In this document: in pieces, positions 57,773 through 64,000 of the stretch
Numbering within the stretch: the stretch's first letter is position 1
Layout: every line of letters starts with the position of its first letter
The notes under the pieces: generated by a model
Database searches by the model: none
Seen by the model: the letters and a program-made list of their open reading frames with translations, nothing else
Told to the model about the DNA's origin: nothing
Translations under genes and position numbers: made by a program
Assembly: GCF_036785885.1 (NCBI RefSeq)
Contig: NC_092323.1
Span: 9,990,501 to 10,054,500 of the forward strand
Source: Coffea arabica
Lineage: Eukaryota; Streptophyta; Magnoliopsida; Gentianales; Rubiaceae
Length of the DNA stretch: 64,000 bases
Direction of reading: 5' to 3'

Positions 57773-60700
57773 CTAGAGGGACTTCCCATCCCCCTTAATT
57801 AGCCTATCTCTAAGAACAAATTTTTGTACTTTACCAGTGGAATTTACGGGCAATTCCCCAAAGAAAACACTCTTAGGCCTCATATGCTCAGGCAAATGAC
57901 TAGCACAAATATCCATAATCTCTTCCTCAACAATACAACACCCGTCTTTCAACTTCACAAAAGCACAAGGTGTCTCCCCAAGTAACTCATCAGGCCTTCC
58001 AACAACTGCAACCTCTGAAACCATAGGGTGCCTAATTATCACGCCTTCAATTTCTAAAGAACTTACAATCTCACCCCCACTGTTGATCACATCGATGGCC
58101 CGATCCTTCATTTGTATATAACCATCAGGATGCTTCACTCCAAGGTCCTTCGTCCTATACCATCCTCCCTCAAAGGCTTCCTCAGTTGCCTGAGCATTTT
58201 TCAAGTACCCCGACATTAATGTATTGCTCCTAAACATTATTTGTCCAACAGTTTTCCCATCAGCTGGGACACTTTCCATGGTTGTAGGATGTTTTACATC
58301 GGCTCCCTCAATTATTAGGTTGTGCGTTCCTTCGCGAATTCTTGTTCTAGCATCTTCATGATCTAGCTGCGACGTTACGCCGTGACAGGATCTTCTAATT
58401 GTTCTCGACGTTACTGGACCAAGAGCTTCACTCATCCCATATGCACAAATAATATTGAAACCTAATTCACCGAGTTTGGTTTGAATTTGGGGTTCGGGCA
58501 ATGCTCCTGCGCCTGCAACAATAACATCCACCTTCTGAGGCAACGGTTGCGGATCAGCTGCTAGCGTTTCAGCAATCTTGCTTAAGAGGATTGGTGGACC
58601 GCAAAATAGGGTGACATCGTGAAGAAAAATGGAATTTAAAATGGCTGTCCCCGTTACATCTCTGAGACATATATTAGTGCCTCCCAATGCGGCCATCGTC
58701 CAGGGGAAACACCAACCGTTGCATCGGAACATGTCTACTGTCCAAAGAAACACGGGCTTTTGTCGCATGCCTATTCTAAAAATTTCTCCAAGTGAATTTA
58801 GATAGGCAGCTCTGTGGCTGTAGATCACTCCTTTTGGTTTGCTGGTGGAGCCAGAAGTATAACATATTGAAATTGGGTCGCATTCGGATTTAGGATAGCT
58901 GATATCGAAATCCAGTTTCCCTGTTGCAAGAAGTGCATGATAATCCAGTCGAAAGTTAATTGGAGTGGCTGAGGAAGCATTTGTATGGTTTTCTTGGATT
59001 AGGATTAGGACTGGAGAATTGTTTTTAGTCTGAGATAATGATCCAAGCGCTTCCAGGACGACTTTGGTAAACTCATAATCTACAAAAATTGCTTTGGCTT
59101 CTAGCTGCTGCAGTTTGACGGCTAAAGTCGTTGCATTCAACTTTGGGTTAAGGGCACAAAGGACAGCACCGGTCATTGGAACTCCAAATTGCAGCTCATA
59201 AAGTTCTGGTATATTGGGCGCCACAGCTGCAACCTATCGAGACAAAAAGGATTTTCAATTTCTTCAGTAACTTTTCACATAGAAAATTGCCCAACTCTTG
59301 AATGGAAGTTTATATCAGAAAGAAATCTATCGGCTTTAAAAAAAAAAAAAAGAGAAATCTGCAGATGAATAATAGATTCATCAGAAATTTATTAGGTGTT
59401 AAGGATCTGATATTAACTAGGTAAATTGTCAAGGCTGATTACTTAACGAATTGTTCACTTAATAAAAGCCGAAAAAATGTTGAAGAGCTCTAATTAAGTT
59501 CAGGACTATCCATGGTCGTCCCACAAAAGGACAAATTAGAGAATGATCAACGAAATGATCCTGCTCGGCCTGTCATTCATGCACCGCATGAGAGACTAAG
59601 AGTTAAGACTAAAGGTTTTCTGGCTAATATAGGCATGGATCATGGTTATCTTAACCGAAAATCGAACTCAAAATTCCTTATGGTTTGTTTTGATTGAAGA
59701 ATTTGACGAAAGATTTGAAATCCTCTCAAATTTGTCGAGTTGTTTGAATTACTTAAAGAGATATCTGGATTAGAAAATTATCAATTTTTGAGTGTTTAAA
59801 ATGTATTTAGATAATTTATGAATAACAAATCTAATTGTATCTTAAACAATTTAAATAACTAGAGCAATTTGGTCGGATTTTAAATCTTTCATCAAATTTC
59901 TCAATCCAAAACAAACCAGCACGGCAACATAAATGATTGAACCAAGGTGAAGCTTTGGGCGAAGGTGTTAGACAAGGTATTATATGTTCAACCAATTAGG
60001 ACGAAAGTCCTGAGTGTAAACCCCACAAATTTTGAATTTTTTTCATATTTAAAATAATAAGAAAAGACAATACTAATGTAAAAATTATACACACACATAT
60101 AATACTAATAAATACAAAAGCATTTGATATAATTAAGAAAAATCATAAATGAAGTATTGTTATCTAACAAGCAAAATTATAAAATAACAAACACAGCCCA
60201 ATGGTTCAAACAAACTCAATTTACAAGTATCAATATATAGCATACCAAATTAAAATCATATTCAAATAAATCACAACAAAATTAAGCAATAAAATCATCA
60301 ATAACAAACTTAAAATCCTAAATTTCAATATGTTTTTGCTAGAAATTATGAGATCTTATGTAATGCTCAATTGCTCACACCCACACCTTTATGTTTCTTT
60401 AATAACAAAATCACGAAGCATCAAGGCCTCAATTCTAGCTTACAAATTAGTCATCTAATCATGTTAACAGCGAATAATGATATGTTGACATAAACTACAT
60501 GAGAAAAAAAAGTATAAGAAACAAAGTCATGAAAAAGAAATTAGGAATTTTTTATTGAAACTAAAAAAAAAAAAAAAAAAAGAAGACCATATGCCGGGTG
60601 TTTTCCGTGACACGCACTTCATGCTATAGTGTGAATGGTCAACAACACTTAGGCCCCGTACCAAATACGCGTTTTAAACACTTGACTGAAGAAACTCACA

Positions 60701-61350
60701 CTAGACTGAACTCCAATGAGTCCATCAATTTTGTAGCCTCAAATCAATTTATCTCATCAATTTATCAATTTGTAGACTAGTGGAATCATTGACTTCTCTC
60801 CAACGGATTCTCTCTCCAGTTCTCGTATTGTATATCTAGATGAATGACACGTGTCTTTATATATTAACAACGATTAGAATTAGTTAAATTTAAAATGATC
60901 ATATTCTTTTCTAGTAAATCAGAACACATGTCATGAATTCAGACGTATATTGTGGATGGGAAATGGAGAGTAAATCTATTAGAGAGGAGCCAAATCCGTG
61001 TAATCACTGCAACCCTTCAAAAACCCCCTCCCAAAAAAAAAATTATAGAAAAAAAAAGAAGGAGGGCTAGAGCTATAGTTTCATTTCTCAATCCTTTTTC
61101 TCTTACTAAAATCAGAATTCAAATATTATAGATGGGTTGATGAGAAACTCACGATGTCGCCGCTGGTAATTCCCAACTGAGAAAGAGCAGAAGCCAGCCT
61201 GATGCATCTTTCATGCGTCTCCTTCCACAAATACCGTGTATCTCCAAAAACCATGGAGACCCTTTGTCCATAAACAAATGCTGCACGCTCTAGGAAGCTA
61301 ATGGGAGTGAGAGGTACATAGTTTGCTGAGCAGACGACCATACCTTCCAT
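57773..61350 (-). CDS. acyl-activating enzyme (AMP-binding acyl-CoA synthetase, AAE1/BZO1-like), 552 aa, 2 exons
   Basis: Minus-strand exons 61350-61153 and 59233-57773 (1659 bp, in frame, GT/AG). Start MEGMVVCSANYVPLTPISFLERA is the usual N-terminus of plant AAE clade VI proteins. Motifs: ATP-binding YTSGSTSKPKGV (about residues 185-196), MFRCNGWCF, YGMSEALGP, GWYRTKDLGVKHPDGY and the C-terminal NSTGKVQKF lysine motif. The enzyme should activate a carboxylic acid as its adenylate and pass it to CoA; relatives use short or branched acids, benzoate or cinnamate in peroxisomes. The C-terminal tripeptide is KSL, not a classic SKL. Several signature positions differ from the family (see findings). 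The 1.9-kb intron contains a MITE and the inner part of the inverted-repeat arm. Confidence 0.92.
59682..59917. mobile_element. MITE in intron 1 of the acyl-activating enzyme gene, 236 bp
   Basis: Imperfect inverted ends of about 40 bp: GGTTTGTTTTGATTGAAGAA at left and TTTCTCAATCCAAAACAAACC-like at right (inverted). It can fold into a long hairpin. It lies just inside the spacer next to the right arm of the inverted duplication. Confidence 0.7.
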
Positions 61351-61482
61351 TATCAGAAAGATGATGGCAGACCTCTACTTCAAAAATGCGCGCATGGTCT
61401 AGTTTGCTGAGCAGACGACCATGCCTTGCATTATCAGAAAGATGATGGCTGACCTCTACTTCGAAAATGCACGCATGATCTG
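61321..61482 (-). repeat. 81-bp tandem duplication at the 5' end of the acyl-activating enzyme gene
   Basis: Units 61321-61401 and 61402-61482 are about 90% identical. The inner unit holds the true start codon (61350). The outer one repeats it in the 5' leader. Confidence 0.9.
61399..61431 (-). promoter_or_regulatory. upstream ORF (10 codons) made by the 81-bp duplication
   Basis: ATG at 61431 reads MQGMVVCSAN and then TAG, copying the first ten codons of the main protein (MEGMVVCSAN). If the leader begins upstream of 61431, this uORF should reduce translation of the main frame. Confidence 0.6.
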
Positions 61483-63040
61483 ATGATAACGCCGGATCAG
61501 ACACTTCATATATATCCTCAGTTGTGGAGCTCAAAATGGTTTATATACAGTTAAGAATACAATAAAACAAAGAACTTTTCTTTTTTTTTAATAAGTGAGA
61601 AGTCTTGAATCAAAAACCTCTTACTTATAATTCCTCTCACCTTACTTTCCATCTAGTTCAACCCCACCTCCAGCTAATAAAACAAAGAAGATTACTATTC
61701 TTCGCTAATCACGCAATGTAGTAACTATGGTGCCAGAGTTTCATAATTGCCGCATGATGTCGTTCTGAAATAGCAGATTGATTGGCTCATGGGGCGATAA
61801 TGGAGATACGGTGAATGTCGTGTCAGACCATAAGACAAATATTTAAACTAAAAGAAATAAATAAAGACCAGCTGAAGTGATCAAGACAAGGACGTCACTA
61901 CGCTGATTCAGCAAAAATGCATCAGCAATTCCTTTGTCATGGGAGAACATGTCTCAAAACGCAACTTCTCAAAACGCAATTTCTCTGTAGCTTCCTTTGA
62001 GCTGATCACGTGAGGGCGGCGACGAAGACTATTAGACATGCGGATGTCGAATCATCATCATCATTTGACAATCTTGACATTCTAGAGACGCGGATGACAA
62101 ACGCGTTTTCTTGCAACTTTTTAGTTCCGCGTTTAATATCAACTGCGTGCCCAGAAATCCATATGGCAATTGATGGATATTGAAATACTTAAGAGCTAGG
62201 CTAGCCTCCAATTCTTCTTCATTTGGTATCTGATGTAGAATTTTAACTTATCCTAGTCAGCTTTATGTCATTCTTGATAAAACTTCACATATGTAGGACG
62301 TTCTATTTTGAATTTTAACTCCTGTCTTTCTTTCTTGATAAAACGATGGTTGTCTAGATGCAGCCTTGAATCTTGATGCATGACGACGAAAAAGATCAAT
62401 AGGGTCATATCAATTAATCACTTTGCCAGCTAGTGGAAATCGATCGGTTGGCCTTAAATATTAGCTGCGTGCGTACTTTTATCATTCCAGTCACTTAGCA
62501 CAATGAGATTGATACGGTTGGAGAATCAGACTGTAGTATTACGTAATTGGGTCCATGAACGAGGCTAGAGTGTTAACACTAATCTAAGTAGATAGGGACC
62601 AACCCAAGTAGCTGTATGAACTCGGGCGAGCCAAACAATTGACTTTAACGCTGTAATTTGATTTAATTAGGCAAATTGAAGCGTACGTTTAAGATACATA
62701 GGCTGGAATTGATTGTGTTGTAAGTGATGACGCGTATTTGTTGCACCTAACTAGATGATGAAACACTGGCCTACCTATTTTTGTATTATATATGTTCTAT
62801 AAAATTATAGAGTGATTGCTTGATCACACATCTGTTGGTCCAAGCAAGTCTGTCTGTTTCCAGGATTAGGTCCCTGGAGTTATCCTTAATCATGGTAGAC
62901 TCATAATAGATGGTAGACATTTGGGTTGGTGAGTAGAAATTTTTGATAATAGGGTTGAAAAAATGCATAAAACAAAGAAAGGGATAGAGTCAATCCATTC
63001 AAGCAAAATGAATTGGAATAGTAGTATTCTAAGGCTAAAT

Positions 63041-64000
63041 TTGGGTATCTGTCAATTAAGGTATGTCAGATTATCTGTCAATTCATCATCAATGATATCA
63101 CAGCAATAAAAGACAAGGGAGGTATATGTAACTCATTAATGATATCATCAATGACAGCATTAATGAGTTACCCAAATTAAGGTACTTTTATAGCAATAGG
63201 GGAGGTATGTGTAACTCATTACTTATATTTGGATATCTAGTGTAACTCATTACTTATATTTGGGTAAATTTGGTTTTCAAAATTCAATGACGTAAATTGT
63301 ATATTACATTATCTCATAAAGTGATGCAACACAATTTGGGTTATTGAATTTTTTGAAAATCGGATCTACCGAAATTCTGGTATTCAAACGAAACTTGTTG
63401 AATAAATTCGACTAACTACAGTGTGAATTAATTTTTTTTAAAAAAAATCTCAACTAAAGTATCTAGCACTAAATGAAATGAAGTATCTTGCTACTTCATT
63501 TCATTTTCCACAGAGAAAATCGCAAAAAAGAGTTATTAAACTATTGAAAATTTGGTTATTTGATCATTACACTATTTATTTAACTGCAATTGCCATTCAC
63601 TCAATTAACCAAATAGTGAAATTTTTTTGTGACTTAACTAGTAAAAATTTATACTTTTAATCACTCAAATAATATTTTTTTATGACTTAACTAATAAAAA
63701 TTTATACTTTTAATCACTCGAATTATAAAACTATACATTTTTTTATATCACTAGAAGTATGTTTCAATTAATTGAATGATCATATTAGCTAATTAAATGT
63801 CTAATAGCTAAAATATATATATATAGCATTGTAACATTGCTTGAAGAAGCCATCTGCATTTGTCTCTATCTGGTTCAACTTATTACTTCATTTTTTTGCT
63901 TTTGCTTTATCTCAAGTTGTGGATAAGCAAAAAGGGCACATGTAGAACACAAATATCATCTCATTCCTCAAAATATTTTTTTAATGCTCATTTTTCTGAC
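63041..64000. other. intergenic, nothing recognised
   Basis: AT-rich sequence with short direct repeats (AGTGTAACTCATTACTTATATTTGG-like words near 63200-63265 and ACTTTTAATCACTC words near 63652-63718). No gene or clear element seen. Confidence 0.4.

Larger units (their letters stand above)
59936..63040 (-). repeat. right arm of the large inverted duplication
   Basis: Holds the true exon 1, promoter and distal intron 1. It carries an arm-specific insertion of about 590 bp (about 62335-62921) and the 81-bp tandem repeat at the gene's 5' end. Confidence 0.9.

Noticed and set aside
61298-61534. 78-codon minus frame (MSSTTEDIYEVSDPALSS) with internal repeats
   Set aside because: Runs out of frame with the acyl-activating enzyme start and gets its repeats from the 81-bp tandem duplication; probably leader sequence.

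Overview
This is plant nuclear DNA. It is AT-rich, its genes contain introns, and it is packed with MITEs (Tourist, Stowaway, hAT and Mutator types). The gene families (NAC, P-class PPR, DUF241, TRICHOME BIREFRINGENCE-LIKE, hevein-type GH19 chitinases, a peroxisomal-type acyl-activating enzyme) fit a dicot. I cannot name the species from sequence alone.

Layout. 0-5 kb: the end of a Stowaway MITE, an intronless tRNA-Leu(CAA), a GATC-rich repeat and a complete Tourist MITE. 5-11 kb: two single-exon genes on the minus strand, a DUF241 protein and a P-class PPR protein. 10-26 kb: an old tandem segmental duplication whose unit ran from inside the PPR gene to just past a three-exon NAC gene. It left NAC copy 1 (15.5-17.0 kb), a broken PPR remnant (17.0-17.6 kb) and NAC copy 2 (22.1-23.8 kb), plus a third scrap of NAC 3' end near 25.3 kb behind an LTR-like insertion. 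26-52 kb: four GH19 chitinase genes, all on the minus strand, with an O-acetyltransferase-type TBL gene (35-37 kb) among them. Two chitinases are intact: class II without a hevein domain at 27-28 kb, and class I with one at 41-42 kb. Two carry small frame-breaking insertions in exon 3 (44.4-47.0 kb and 50.9-52.3 kb), and the last has also lost its hevein domain. A 2.5-kb Mutator-like element with a 9-bp target duplication sits between these two. 54-63 kb: an acyl-activating enzyme gene on the minus strand whose first exon, promoter and part of intron 1 were copied in inverted orientation beyond its 3' end. This makes a palindromic locus with arms of about 3 kb, and an orphan first exon now points at the antisense strand of the real gene.

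The most notable points are: the acyl-activating enzyme inverted repeat (an architecture like known small-RNA-producing inverted repeats); an 81-bp tandem duplication that gives the same gene a 10-codon uORF copied from its own start; decay and domain loss in the chitinase cluster; a probable GC-AG intron in the TBL gene; and a hAT-type element with internal tRNA-like promoter boxes. All reading was by eye. Exon borders were set by splice signals, frame and family conservation, with no alignments run.
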